Assembly: GCA_022702545.1 (NCBI GenBank)
Contig: JAHRBC010000004.1
Location: 496,001 to 560,000 of the forward strand
Length of the DNA: 64,000 nucleotides
Direction of reading: 5' to 3'
Source of the DNA: Phycomyces nitens
Lineage: Eukaryota; Mucoromycota; Mucoromycetes; Mucorales; Phycomycetaceae
Part shown: positions 1 through 11,600 of the stretch, piece by piece
Layout: every line of letters starts with the position of its first letter
Numbering within the stretch: position 1 is the stretch's first letter
The notes under the pieces: model-generated
What the model was told of the DNA's origin: nothing
Database searches by the model: none
What the model saw: only the letters and a program-made list of their open reading frames with translations
Translations under genes and position numbers: made by a program

Positions 1-2
1 AA

Positions 3-2162
3 GACACTCGACGATTGTGTGGTATGTGTGAAGAGCAACTGTCCTTTATCAAGCAGCGTACCATGGCTACACCCGAAATTATCGGTAAAAAGGCAGAAGC
101 AATCAAGCAAATCATCAAAACCTACACCACCGTACTGAACAGTGCCCGCGACATCTACAAACGTTGCAAAGACGAGTTTGAAGGAACTTTGAGCGAACAG
201 GCCGATCGTCTGACCAACGCCTTGCACTACTCTCGTTCTGAAGTAAATCGTACCAAGCAGCCTCTCGAACGTCTATTGAATGAATTGGACCATACAATCA
301 AGACCGAAGACGAATATTGCAAGTCGCTTGCAGCTGTATCTCGACATGCTCAATTGGACGCCGAAGTACACAAGTCTATGGATGACTTCAAAGCCTTGGT
401 ATCCCGCTATGCAAAAGGTGCTCTATTGCGCAACAAGCCTAGTCTGCTGCCTGATGTTACAGAGTTTCGCCGTAGATACACACTCGTTGACGACTCGGTT
501 AAGAACTTTTACAGTGTCGGTGGTGAGCTCAAGAGCCATCTTCAGAAAACAATTGGTGTAGCACGTATGGCTTCTATCGGGAGAAACGTTGATCAGCGTC
601 ATGACGATGTTAAGAAGAAGTGGTCAGAGATAAAGATGCTTGCAGACGAGACAAAGCTTCGTCTCGAGGAGACCCAGAAGCGCCAGAATGCTACTGCAAA
701 ATTGACAGAATGTTCACGCTATGTCAGTGACCTCAAGGACCGGCTGAATACAATAAAGTTTTCAGGAAAGAGTGTTGCAGTAGAAGAAGCGGAATTCAAG
801 GGATTGATGGAAGACATTGAAGTTGGTCTGGTCGAAAAGGTTTCTGAAGCCGATCGACTTGTGAGACTGGCCACTGACACGGATAACCACCTTCGAAAGC
901 AAAAGATTCAATTGAACGAGGCCATAAAGGAGCTCCACAAGCTAGTGGCCATCCGCCAGCAACAGGCCAAGACCGAAGGAAACATTACGCTGTTCATGGG
1001 CATGATTGACCAGATTGATGATCATATTAGCCAGCTATCACTTGCTATCGATAAGGCTGCCCCACACCACGCTGGCGTTACCAATGACAAGCTTAATAAA
1101 CCCCAACTCCATGTCATGCTACGTACACTTGTCAATACATTCAAGGCCAGTGAAGCTGTCATAACAGACCTCCTCAACAAAGCCCGGTCTGAAGCGCAAA
1201 AGCAATTCTTGGATGACAATGCACGAGTATCCCGCCGCCTAGAAAAGACAGTAGACAAGTGGAAGAAGGCGTCGGCAGCAGCACAGACTCGCCAGCGTGA
1301 GATACAAGCCTGTATCCACCAGCTCAACAACGAGTACTTTGCCAAGCTTGCCACGACCAAGAACACAAACCGAGCCAAGACCACGACCCCTCCTCCACAA
1401 ATGAAGCCAAATGTACCAAGACAGAGTCAAGGCCTGAATGGTGGCCTGAATGGAAACGGCCCATCATCCGGAGGCAACCGACGACCAAGTTTCAAAGAGG
1501 CAAGACAGGACAACCGGTCTCTTTCTCCTGGAATGAATCCAGCAATGCGCCGCTCCCAGACACCTAATTCTACACGTTCCCGCGAACGCCAGGCCCGGAC
1601 AGGATATGTGCCAGATCCCAAAAACGAACTGGATGTTCAGCTTGGTCGTATTGTTAACGAGAGTCCGTATCAGATGAAGATTAAGATGGTCCAAGGCCAG
1701 GCTGGAAAGTATTGGTTCGGTGATGAACATCCTCGACTGGTGTATTGCCGTATCCTTCCCAGCCAACTTGTCATGGTCCGTGTTGGTGGTGGTTGGGTTG
1801 ATCTGACAAAGTTCTTGAAAGGTATGTAATGAATAACAAGTGATAGCTTTGGCTCATATTTTGTCTATTATCTAGATCATGGCCACCCAGAAGCCCTCAA
1901 GTCAGACCCCACAACCACTCAGTCTTCTTCGGCGTCTATCCTGGACAATAAGTCTGGAACCAATACACCTACACCCATGAATCGAAGGGTAAGCAATGCC
2001 AGCAATGGTGCCCTTGATTCAGGGTACGGCAGCGTGGGTTCTACGGGTCAATTGGACGGAGACAAGTATGTCCAGACCAATGAAGAGGGCCGGAAACTGG
2101 TGATGAAAATGACCAAGGCTGAGGAAAATGCAAAGATGCCTTTACCGAAAAAGAAGTCTTGA
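3..2162 (+). CDS. GAS2 (GAR) domain microtubule-binding protein, 5' partial
   Basis: Two exons are seen, 3-1821 and 1876-2162, joined through a GTATGT...TAG intron (phase 1, giving Asp). The reading frame is open to the left edge, so the true start and any N-terminal domain (a calponin-homology domain is common in this family) lie outside the window; the first ATG seen is at 24. The first ~430 residues are charged and helical, with a spectrin-repeat or coiled-coil look. A basic, Ser/Arg/Pro-rich linker follows, then a GAS2-related domain at about 1624-1820 with the typical KYWFGDEH, LVMVRVGGGW and DL.KFL elements. GAR domains bind microtubules, and animal relatives crosslink actin and microtubules. 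The short tail encoded by exon 2 is Ser/Thr-rich. The family call is firm; the cellular role is inferred. Confidence 0.85.
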
Positions 2163-2679
2163 TATGACTGTCAAATGGTTTATCCGTCAAAGGCTTCATA
2201 ATTAATTGTACAAACAGAACAAAACAAAAAAATATACCAAAAGTGGCGTAGAGTACATCGATATTTGGTGATGTGTACAGTATCATAATCTTATCATAAA
2301 AAACAAGAAACTCAAACCAATAAAAATATACATAAAATGTTCGATACTTACTGGATCTTGTCCATTTGTTTTGCGCCATTTGTCACAAAGATAATTTTAT
2401 TTTATTCTGTTCAATTCAATTACTTTGATATAGTGCAATACTTGATATATATATAATATATATCTTGAGTAATTGCCTGCAAAATGTAAAAGGCTTTGGA
2501 TCCACTTGGACTAGAAAACAATACGGTATCATATAAAAAGTTGAATTTAAAACCCATCCCTCTCATTTTTTTATATATATTCTTCTTTGGTGCATGTCGA
2601 TCGCATGGTGCATATAGCAAGCGCTCCCTGCTTTCTGCAACGCGTTTTGCTCTTCCTTTCGACTTGTTCACAGACAACC
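2163..2679. other. Intergenic spacer with candidate MKT1 promoter
   Basis: AT-rich spacer between the GAS2-domain gene and MKT1. No coding signal on either strand. A TATAAAAA box at 2532-2539 lies about 140 bp before the MKT1 start codon, and several TATATA runs surround 2445-2465. Confidence 0.5.
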
Positions 2680-2942
2680 ATGCCCATTCGACATTTTGAC
2701 AGTATGTTCTTGTATATAAACCCTTCTTTTTCTAAGTCAGTTATGCAGTATTCACGGCTGAGAGACGCCTCATCCAGACATCTGCCATAACGCAGCTCAA
2801 AGAAACCAGGCTTGGTATCGAAGGCAACTACTGGCTCCGAAAGGTTCTTGCAAAAGAGCCTGCAGTAGCAGCCTTGGGAGGAATCCCATTCAATCTAAAA
2901 CATTCGATTGAGCGAGAAATTAAGAACTTCAAGTAATCCAAA

Positions 2943-2973
<31 letters not shown>

Positions 2974-5502
2974 TTTATATACAGTCGTCATGGAGGCTCA
3001 TCATACACACACACATGTATATATATATATCTTCAGGGACAACCACATCCAGCCACTGTTTGTGTTTCCAGGCCTGTCGATCCTGCGAAAGGACAAACCA
3101 TTTTCCTCGGATGACAGTCGACCATCCCATCGGGCCACTGGATGGGAGTTGTACGAAAAGGGCAAAACAGATCTCGCATTGACACACTGGATTAACAGTG
3201 GAGGTGTCCATCCTGCCGATCTACTAAACCAAGTATTCCACATTCTTCATCAGCATGGGATTGAGTTTATTCGTGCACCCTATTCTGCCTGGGCCCAAGT
3301 AAAGTATACCTCACTGATTCCATAGCCTGGCTCATGACATTGATGGTTTAGTTGTCCTACATGTACAACCATCCTCGCCCCATGGTGTCTGCTGTCTATG
3401 GTGGCTCTGAACTCCTCATGTTTAATGTGGATAAAGTTATCAATGCAGTCGATTTTGAGGCAAGGAAATACTCTAATAGCCCTTTTATAAACTAATACAT
3501 CTCTACAGAAAGCTAGTTATACATGGATCAGCAAAAAGACCGTATTGCAGGATTTGCATGTATCAGAAGAGCAATTTTTAGACATTTGCATATTAGCCGG
3601 GTTTGAATACTGCCCAAGTTTCCCACCCTTTAACACCAATGTCATCAGTTTCTCGTTCAAAGGCGTCCATGATTTGATCAAACAGCACAAGACAGGATTG
3701 AATGCTGTTCAGTTTTACTCCAATGACCCTACGGTGGCAAAAACAAATTATGTCGATGCATTTTTCCGTGCACGCTGTGCAATTCGGTACCATTTGATAA
3801 TGACTGACGAAGGAGAAGTGAGACCATTGAACGTGGACCAGGCACCAAATGATATTCACGAACTTATCGGATACCGTTTACCAGATGAACTCTACTATTA
3901 TCTAATGCATTGTCTGGTGGGCTCACAGGTAAATGAAGACCAGGAATAGCCAGAGTATACATTGACACTCAAAAGTGCCCATATAGTCCATCAACACCTT
4001 GGTCTCTGGTGTCCTGATCGAGAATGCACCTCTGGACAATGGCGAGACTGCTGAATATCGAAATTTCTTGATCCAACTACTTGACATTCGAACCCAAACA
4101 TTAAGCTTGCTGACCCAGCCATTACATCAATACTACCAAGGACGCAAGGTAGTCAGCTACTTTTGGTTTGATCCCAACACAGAGCATGTAATGCACCACC
4201 ACCATGACGATCACAATCACTCGGCCAGTAGTAGTAACACGAGCCCATTAAATACGGTTTATGAAATGACGAGTTCATGGAATGTTGCTCAGACATTAAT
4301 AGACAGTGAAAAGGCCGAGCAGCATGTAAGGTATCCAGATCTGATTCCCGAGGGGGTTTGCTGATTGTCCAATTGGTAGGTGTCCACGATAGATGTTGCC
4401 TTTTGTATCCGGGCCACAGAAAATGAAACAAAGGCTGCAAAAACCATCTCAAAGCCATCGTCAAAGGTAATTAGTGAAGTTTTGGTGAATGGTGTGGCTA
4501 AGTTGAACAATAGATCTTGCAAGGCAAGGATGAGATTGTGGCCAATGTTCTATGGAAAACGCTGGAGATTCGTGAGTAAGTTGTGTCTGAAACTAATCAT
4601 TCTAGTAACTAACCATCTGTCTAGTTTCCTTACTTCCAAACATATCCACACACCCTGGGGTCGTGCCCTGTCTGTGGCCCTAAACACCTCCAAGAAGATG
4701 GGGACACATCCCACGATGTCTACCCAAGAGGCGTTTTTGACTGCGTTTGAGTTGATACGCTTTGACGTCCTGACCAACAAACCCTACAGCAAGACCTATT
4801 CTACAATTGCTGGAGATGGTGAGCACATGGTGTCTATTGTCTATATATTACGGTGAATTAACACATTCTATAGAAAAAACTCAATCTCATATCCGCCTAA
4901 TTTCACGTGCGCTTTCCTTGATGCCCATGGAACTCAAGGTGAGATTGGTGATCAATTAAGAGGGTATACTTAAATTATGTTGTAGAGTGCTCCCTGGTCT
5001 GGTCCGTTTAATCGGGATCTATTGGTGTTCAATAGCTTTGTAAAGGCCCTTGATCGTAGTTATAGAAATCTATGCGAAATGCTGACCCTCTCCCTCTTTC
5101 TCAACAATGGGGTCGTAAAAGAACAAAAGGACTACTTTGAGATTGCAGACAGGTTAGTTTGTCAGTCTTTTTCTTTTTGCCAGGATACTGACTGTCCTTT
5201 TTTTTTAACCTACCTACCTACCTAGCTTGCCCTACATGTCTGATGCCAATGTTACTCTCGGATTGGTTACAAAGCATTACCTTGAGCAGATCGTGACTGG
5301 CAAGGATCCTGCATCTGCCATTCAGTCTGCAGAAAAGACATTCTTGTCGTGCACTGCATTGGCTGCCGATCTCAAGAGAGGGTTCTGTTTCTGGGAAGGC
5401 CTCGTAAAGGGCACCAAGGTTCTCAAGGATGCAGGCAGTCTATCCAATGAGTCTTATCAAGCCTTTTCTCAGGCTAACCAATGGTTACAAAATACGTTTT
5501 AA
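2680..5502 (+). CDS. MKT1: Mkt1-like XPG-fold post-transcriptional regulator
   Basis: Twelve exons: 2680-2701, 2749-2932, 3037-3298, 3352-3459, 3509-3928, 3987-4325, 4380-4466, 4514-4575, 4625-4818, 4874-4938, 4986-5152 and 5226-5502, giving 728 aa (yeast Mkt1 is about 830). The N-terminus carries the XPG-N-like start, then LFVFPG, and an XPG-I-like block (LSYMYNHPRPMVSAVYGG, then ICILAGFEYCPSFPP). The Mkt1-specific middle and C-terminal regions follow. In yeast, Mkt1 acts with Pbp1 at P-bodies and polysomes on mRNA fate; the nuclease fold is thought to be inactive. A His/Asp-rich loop (HHHHDDHNH) lies near 4191-4220. Intron 4 (3460-3508) starts with GC rather than GT. Intron 2 holds a (GA)n run and a (TA)n run. 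The start was chosen because the MPIRHFD opening matches the family N-terminus. Confidence 0.9.
2944..2968. repeat. (GA)n microsatellite in MKT1 intron 2
   Basis: About 12 GA dinucleotides just after the intron 2 donor; a CA/TA-rich run follows at 3005-3030. Confidence 0.9.
3460..3508 (+). other. GC-AG intron of MKT1
   Basis: The 49-nt intron begins GCAAGG and ends CTACAG, with a CTAAT-type branch sequence near 3490. No GT donor in the neighbourhood keeps the frame and the conserved block on both sides (FDVDKVINAVDFE joined to KASYTWIS). Confidence 0.8.
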
Positions 5503-5805
5503 TAGCTCCAGATACATAGTATATATAGATATAGATATATGTGTATATATATTTACATGTAGGAAACTTGAAATTAATGTATTTTCCAAAATAACACACA
5601 TACACACACACTGTCGATGCATGAAGATTTTTGGCATCAGAGTGATGAATCGGTTGGTAGGTTTCAATTTTTTTGAAATGAATTCTTATTTTGCTTGATG
5701 GTGCAGTAAAACTGCCTTGTCTGTACTGCGCAGATATAGAACTTCTATTTGACTTTTTAAAGCAAATCACAACACAAGATCTTTAATAATCTTTTTCTCT
5801 TTCAC
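5503..5805. other. AT-rich spacer
   Basis: Contains TATATA and (CA)n-like stretches. No gene seen. Confidence 0.5.
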
Positions 5806-6294
5806 ATGAAGTTCTGTTTGTCACCCAAAGCGTTTCTTTCCTCTCCCCATATACGCCAAATGTTAACAAAGACCTCTACTCTCTCTCGCTGCAAGCACTT
5901 CCTAAGGTCTCTAAGCACCCAAAAACAAACTGACCTGGCCAGTCTGTGCGAGACAACCACATTGAACTCTAGTCCAGACAACAGCCAGGACATCTTGCTC
6001 ACATTACATAAATCATCAATTCATGTAGACCCACAAGAGTTTCTAGGCCAGAAAGACAGCAACAGATCATTACCGTTTGATTGCCAGCTCGAAAAGGACG
6101 GCTTGGATAATGATCCTGTACCAATTCAATCCGAGGACCTCTTTGATGTCCTACAAGAAGTCTCTGCACCCTGTTCAGCTAATGGATATTCTAATTTCTA
6201 CCTAAAGTTACCCAATGGCAATTGGCAGGTGCGCTGTCGAGACCAGGACCGTACAATTGTAATGAGCTATGAAGTAGATGGCTGTATGATTTAA
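5806..6294 (+). CDS. Hypothetical protein, 162 aa
   Basis: Single uninterrupted ORF of 162 aa starting at an ATG preceded by a CT-rich leader (tctttttctctttcac), as seen before other starts in this window. The first ~40 residues are rich in Lys, Arg, Ser and Leu without acids, which could be a mitochondrial targeting sequence. The middle is polar and acidic, and the C-terminus has a compact block (NFYLKLPNGNWQVRCRDQ, then TIVMSYEVDGC) that looks like a short beta-rich domain. I do not recognise the family. It converges tail to tail with the F-box gene on the other strand. Codon use and the leader support a real gene; the mitochondrial idea is inference only. Confidence 0.55.
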   Translation: MKFCLSPKAFLSSPHIRQMLTKTSTLSRCKHFLRSLSTQKQTDLASLCETTTLNSSPDNSQDILLTLHKSSIHVDPQEFLGQKDSNRSLPFDCQLEKDGLDNDPVPIQSEDLFDVLQEVSAPCSANGYSNFYLKLPNGNWQVRCRDQDRTIVMSYEVDGCMI

Positions 6295-6351
6295 AAACTA
6301 TATCATATAAATACCTCTTTATTATGTCTGATTTTCTGTCTTGGTGTTAAT

Positions 6352-6352
6352 C

Positions 6353-6383
<31 letters not shown>
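6352..6383. repeat. Poly(C)22 followed by poly(A)10
   Basis: A run of 22 C (6352-6373) is followed directly by 10 A (6374-6383) and a short GA run. It sits between the 3' ends of two convergent genes. A second short C6 tract lies at about 6475-6481. Confidence 0.9.
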
Positions 6384-6546
6384 GAGAGAGATCAGTATAA
6401 ACATGTATCACTAGATTCTTTTCCAAAAAGGCCTCTTTTTGTTATATATAAATATAAACTTTATCTTGTCTTGACCCCCCCTTTTTTTATATGTTATGTA
6501 TTTATAATTATTTTATCTTAAAAAATACCTAATATTTATGCCAATC

Positions 6547-7920
6547 TTACCACACATCGTCATGTTTTTCCCAGTACTCAAATCCATGCTCAAATTCATA
6601 CTCTAATCCCGTCGGCTCCTTCACCCTCAAGTGGTATACTTCAAGATATTTCCATTCCTCGAGCACATTTACAATCTTATCCTCTCTTTCGTCACTCACT
6701 CCAATCGCCAGCACTCGGAGACGCGGAATCAGCCGAGGCAAGTCTTGAAACCTTGAAAGCCGGACATACTCCACCTTCCATACCAAGCTCTCCAGACATG
6801 GAAAGGCCCATTTGAGTTCTTGATCCAAACCGGTTCCCACAACCTGTAATTCCACCAGCTGGTCAGAATAAGCGTCCATTAGTATATCAAAATCTTTGGG
6901 AGCCACTGGAATGGTGAGTATGAGCCGGTTGATCAACGGAGACCACTGGGGAAGTCCACAGATCCCAGCTGTACATGGAGGCGCAAATGCTCGGAGCGCA
7001 CGGGCTTGGTGCACATATTGTAAACAAAAGTCAGCCGAGTAGGTCAACCAAAGTGTCAACAAGTTCTGGATATGGTTGTGCAGCCAGCCATAGTCTGAAC
7101 AAGGGCCGTGCTCATATCTAAGATGCCGTACGGTATGGGGTATGAGGTCAAAGGTGGCCATGTCTAGTTTGCAATATTTGAGGGTTAGGGATATCATGTT
7201 GGCGGTGCGGTGTGCCAGCAAGATGCTCCGGACTTGGTGGTCCGTTGCGCCGTGTAACCAGAGCTCTTGCAGGCCTTGAAAAGATGTACACAACATGTCG
7301 CTGTGGCGTGCAGTTAATTTTCCGGCCTTCAAGGTTCGGAGGTTTCCCAGAACGGGTCTCAGGGCACCGATTTTCCTTGACGACAGGCTAGAGAAGAAGT
7401 CTGGGATCAAGTAGACATTAAGGGTCTGGAGGATCGGTGGTTTGGATCCCAAGCCAACCAATGCTTCTCCAGTTAGCTGGGTCGCACCGGCCAAAAACAA
7501 GTGTTTGATGTGGATCGCTCTGCTGAGGATCACTCTCAAGGTAGGATTTGTCACCTGGTGGCAGTTGTACAGATTGAGACTGACAAGATTACAAGTGTCA
7601 AGTGTCAGGGCCCTCAAGACCGGATCTGTCACCAAGTTGCAGCAGTCTAGCCGAGAGAAATCCAGTTTACGGACAAGGCCAGCATAATTATAAGAAGAAT
7701 AGAACCCATGGTTTGGATTGAGGCACTGTTTTGCAGTTGTGGTAAACAAGTTGTGGAGATCAAAAAGCTCTTTTCTGTCTTGTATTGTGATTGTGTTGTA
7801 GAGTTGTTTCGAGACAACATTGAACCAGTTATGGTTTAATGTGAGTAATTTTATAGTGTCTTTCTTGGACAGGTAGGACAGAATAAGAAGGATGATTTCA
7901 GTAGGAATGCTATTGCCCAT
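6547..7920 (-). CDS. F-box / leucine-rich-repeat-like protein
   Basis: Intronless, 457 aa. The N-terminus is a standard F-box (IPTEIILLILSYLSKKDT, then LNHNWFNVVSKQLYNTI), which would bind Skp1 in an SCF ubiquitin ligase. The rest has irregular leucine-rich repeats (for example LVSLNLYNCHQVTNPTLR and IKHLFLAGATQLTGEAL), the usual substrate-binding part. F-box/LRR proteins of this layout are multicopy in Mucoromycota and most have no assigned substrate. The gene is divergent from the methionine synthase gene, with a 757-bp shared upstream region, and its 3' end converges on the 162-aa ORF. The F-box assignment is secure; the target is unknown. Confidence 0.8.
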   Translation of the reverse strand: MGNSIPTEIILLILSYLSKKDTIKLLTLNHNWFNVVSKQLYNTITIQDRKELFDLHNLFTTTAKQCLNPNHGFYSSYNYAGLVRKLDFSRLDCCNLVTDPVLRALTLDTCNLVSLNLYNCHQVTNPTLRVILSRAIHIKHLFLAGATQLTGEALVGLGSKPPILQTLNVYLIPDFFSSLSSRKIGALRPVLGNLRTLKAGKLTARHSDMLCTSFQGLQELWLHGATDHQVRSILLAHRTANMISLTLKYCKLDMATFDLIPHTVRHLRYEHGPCSDYGWLHNHIQNLLTLWLTYSADFCLQYVHQARALRAFAPPCTAGICGLPQWSPLINRLILTIPVAPKDFDILMDAYSDQLVELQVVGTGLDQELKWAFPCLESLVWKVEYVRLSRFQDLPRLIPRLRVLAIGVSDEREDKIVNVLEEWKYLEVYHLRVKEPTGLEYEFEHGFEYWEKHDDVW

Positions 7921-8677
7921 GGCTTTGCACAGGACAAGAGAGGTAGAGATTCAAAAGAATGTGACAGTATTCTCTTTGGGTGCATATAGCTCGCAAACTA
8001 GTGCAAATAGAAAATGGATGGTGATAATGGTGATGGTGGTGATAATAATAATGATGATGTCACTAGATTGTCTCTAGAATGTTGTCTAGCAAATAGGCAT
8101 TTATAAATGCATTTGATCAACAAAAAATGATACTGTCCTTGCTATCAAGACCATCATGTTTCCCCTCTTGTTGCTCTATATTAAATAGATTCCAACTATA
8201 ATTGTAAAAGATCAATGCGTTGGCCAATCAGAGCCCTCGATCAATTAGAAAATTGTGACACATCAAAGCAGAAAACGTAAACCAGACCAGAAAACACTCT
8301 AATATTTTATATATATAGCCATGAATAATAAGGATATAAACTGTGGGTTAAAGAGTGAAAACAGAATGAACCGTAGAATTCACGAGTATTTAAATATTCA
8401 AAAAAAAGTTTTAAAGTCATCTCTAGATCTTTGCAAATTAAGAAAAACAGATGGTGAATATAGTGCACAAGTAATACACACACTGTGCGCGATGGCGTTT
8501 AGATTGGATTGGCCAATAGGATGGCAGAAGGACACTGACCGAGGTAACAAAATAGAATGCCAAAATCTGGATCTTCGGATTTGATATTCTTTGTGCCACT
8601 CTTGTCATTTTTTGTTTAATTCACTCTTATATTCGAATTACAACCCTTTCTCTCTTTCTTATTTACTCATTAGCACA
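7921..8677. promoter_or_regulatory. Divergent promoter region (F-box gene / methionine synthase) with CCAAT boxes
   Basis: This spacer between head-to-head genes holds CCAAT motifs at 8224-8228 and 8513-8517, each inside the extended form GGCCAAT, which is the core bound by the HAP/NF-Y complex. A TATATATA run lies at 8311-8318. A pyrimidine-rich leader (ctttctctctttctt) precedes the methionine synthase ATG at 8678. An 87-codon ORF at 8321-8584 overlaps this region; I treat it as chance. Binding is inferred from the motif only. Confidence 0.45.
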
Positions 8678-11600
8678 ATGGCAACCAAGAAATTAGGTAT
8701 TGTCTTTCAAGAACCATTCAGCTTACTTACACCATAGCCAGATACATTCCAGTACCTTGAAAAGACTCTGGCCGAGAGAATCATGTTCCTTGATGGTGCT
8801 ATGGGTACCATGGTGCAGCGTCTTCGTCTTGAGGAGGACGATTTCAGAGGTAAAGGTCAAGGATATTTGGGATACAAAATATCCCGATCCTCAAGATCAT
8901 CATTATTACCATTGAGCTGTCAATATTGACCTCTTTTAAAGGCACCGAATTCAAAAACTCCAAAAAGGACTTGCGTGGAAACAACGATCTGTTGACCTTG
9001 ACCAAGCCGGATGCTATCTATACCATTCATCGCCAGTATCTCGAGGCCGGTGCAGACATGGTCGAAACCAATACCTTTAGTTCGACTTCTATTGCCCAGC
9101 TCGACTATGGTCTTGAAGACTATGCCTACCGTCTCAACAAGGAGGGTGCTGCTTTGGCCAAGAAAGCCTGTGATGATGTATGTAATCCAGCCAGCCATCC
9201 CATTCATAGATCCAATATTAACCCTGTCTCTCTGTCTCTATCATAGGTCTACAAGGCCACTGGTGTTCCTCGTTTTGTTTGTGGTGCTGTTGGTCCCACA
9301 AATCGCACAGCATCCATCTCTCCTTCGGTAGAGAACCCAGCATATCGTAACGTTACCTTTGATGAGTTGGTGGAAGCCTATTCAGAGCAGATTCGCGGTC
9401 TGTTGGATGGTGGATCTGATATTCTCTTGGTCGAGACTATTTTCGATACTCTAAACGCAAAGGCAGCCATTTTTGCTATTGATGTGGTGTTTGAGGAGGA
9501 CAAGTAAGGCCAACAGATTAACGAGTTATTTGGTCTGGGGTTGACAATGGTTATGATAATATTTTAGGCGACCAAAGGTTCCCATTTTCATCTCTGGAAC
9601 CATTGTCGATCAGAGTGGCCGTACCTTGTCTGGACAGACCGGTGAGGCATTCGTCACTTCTCTCAAGCACGCAAACCCCATGGCATTTGGTCTCAACTGT
9701 GCCCTGGGTGCCGAACAGATGAAGCCCTTTGTCCAGAACATCAGTCGCTTTACTGACACTCATATCATTTGCTACCCCAACGCTGTAAGTCTTAATCTGC
9801 GGATTTATATTCACATGTGTGTGTGCAACCATTGTATTCACCACCGTATTTCTGTCCTACAGGGTCTCCCCAATGCTATGGGTGAGTATGATGAATCGCC
9901 TGCTGCAATGGCCAAGAACGTCGAGCCTTTTGCAAGAGAAGGTCTGGTCACAATTGTCGGTGGATGCTGTGGCACAACCCCGGACCATATCAAGGCTGTT
10001 GCCGATGTGTGCCGTAAATACCCCCCTCGTCCTAAGCCCAGTCCAAAGAACGATGTCATGCTTCTTGCTGGTCTGGAAGTCTTGCGCGTGGATGATTTGA
10101 CAGGTTTTGTTAATGTGGGTGAGAGATGCAATGTTGCTGGTTCTCGCAAGTTCTGTCGCCATATTCTCAAGGGAGAGTACGAAGACGCGCTTGCCATTGC
10201 TCGCTCTCAGGTAGAGAATGGTGCCCAGGTGGTCGATGCAAATTTTGATGAGGGTCTTCTTGATGGCAAGGCGGCCATGTCAAAGTTCCTCAACATGATT
10301 TCTTCGGATCCAGACTGTGCTAGAGTACCCCTCATGGTCGATTCTTCAAACTTTGCTGTCATTGAGGCCGGTCTCAAGTGCGCCCAGGGCAAATGCATTG
10401 TCAATTCCATTTCCCTCAAGGAAGGCGAGGCTGATTTCATCAAAAAGGCAAAGATTGTCAAGAGATTCGGTGCCGCTGTTGTTGTCATGGCCGTAAGTCG
10501 ATATATCTATAGCCAACCACGCCCGTCTTACATTACATTCTTGATTCTGTAGTTTGACGAAGATGGTCAGGCCGTCGAATGCGATCGTAAGCTTGCAATC
10601 TGTACCAGATCTTACCGTATTCTTGTCGATCAAGTTGGGTAAAGTAATCTCAATCACAAATATATATATATCTCGGCTTTTTGTGTACCTTTTATTGACC
10701 CCACCATATATCTCTAGCATTAATCCCTATGATATTATCTTTGATCCCAACATCTTGACCATTGCCACCGGAATGGGTAAGACTTCTTTATGCTCTTTAT
10801 ATATACATTATCTTAATGCTTTGATATCTTTAGAGGAGCACAACAACTATGCTGTCGAGTTTATCAATGTCTGTCGTGAAATCAAGGCCACACTTCCGGG
10901 TGCAAAGATCAGTGGTGGCGTATCAAACTTGTCATTTGCTTTCCGTGGTATGGACAAGGTCCGTGAGGCCATGCACTCTGTGTTCTTGTACCATGCTATC
11001 AAGGCTGGTATGGACATGGGTATCGTTAATGCCGGTTTCTTGACCGTGTACGACGATATCCCCAAGGATCTCCTGCAGCTTTGCGAAGATGCGGTCTGGA
11101 ACCGTGATCCTGACGTCACAGAAAAGCTGCTCGAGTATGCAAAGGCCCACTCTAAAGATGCCAAAAAGGATGAAGATCTTGAAGAATGGCGTGCCTGGCC
11201 CGTCACCCAGCGAATCTCTCACGCCCTGGTAAAGGGTATCATGAAGTTCATTATCGAGGATACCGAAGAAGCCCGCCAGGACAAAAAGACCTATCCTCGT
11301 GCCCTCAATGTCATTGAAGGACCTTTGATGGCAGGTATGGGTGTTGTTGGTGATCTTTTTGGCAAGGGTAAGATGTTCTTGCCTCAGGTCATTCGATCTG
11401 CTCGTGTCATGAAGAAGGCCGTGGCCCATTTGGTCGACCACATCAGAATCGAAAAAGAGCAGGATATGCTTATTACCGGTGAGACCGAGATGAAGGGCCA
11501 TGGCACGATTATCATGGCCACTGTCAAGGGAGATGTGCACGATATTGGAAAGAACATTTGTGGTGTTGTATTGGGCTGCAACAACTACAATGTCGTTGAT

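Noticed and set aside
8321..8584. 87-codon plus-strand ORF upstream of metH
   Set aside because: Lies in the divergent promoter region, overlaps a CCAAT box and has no recognisable domain.
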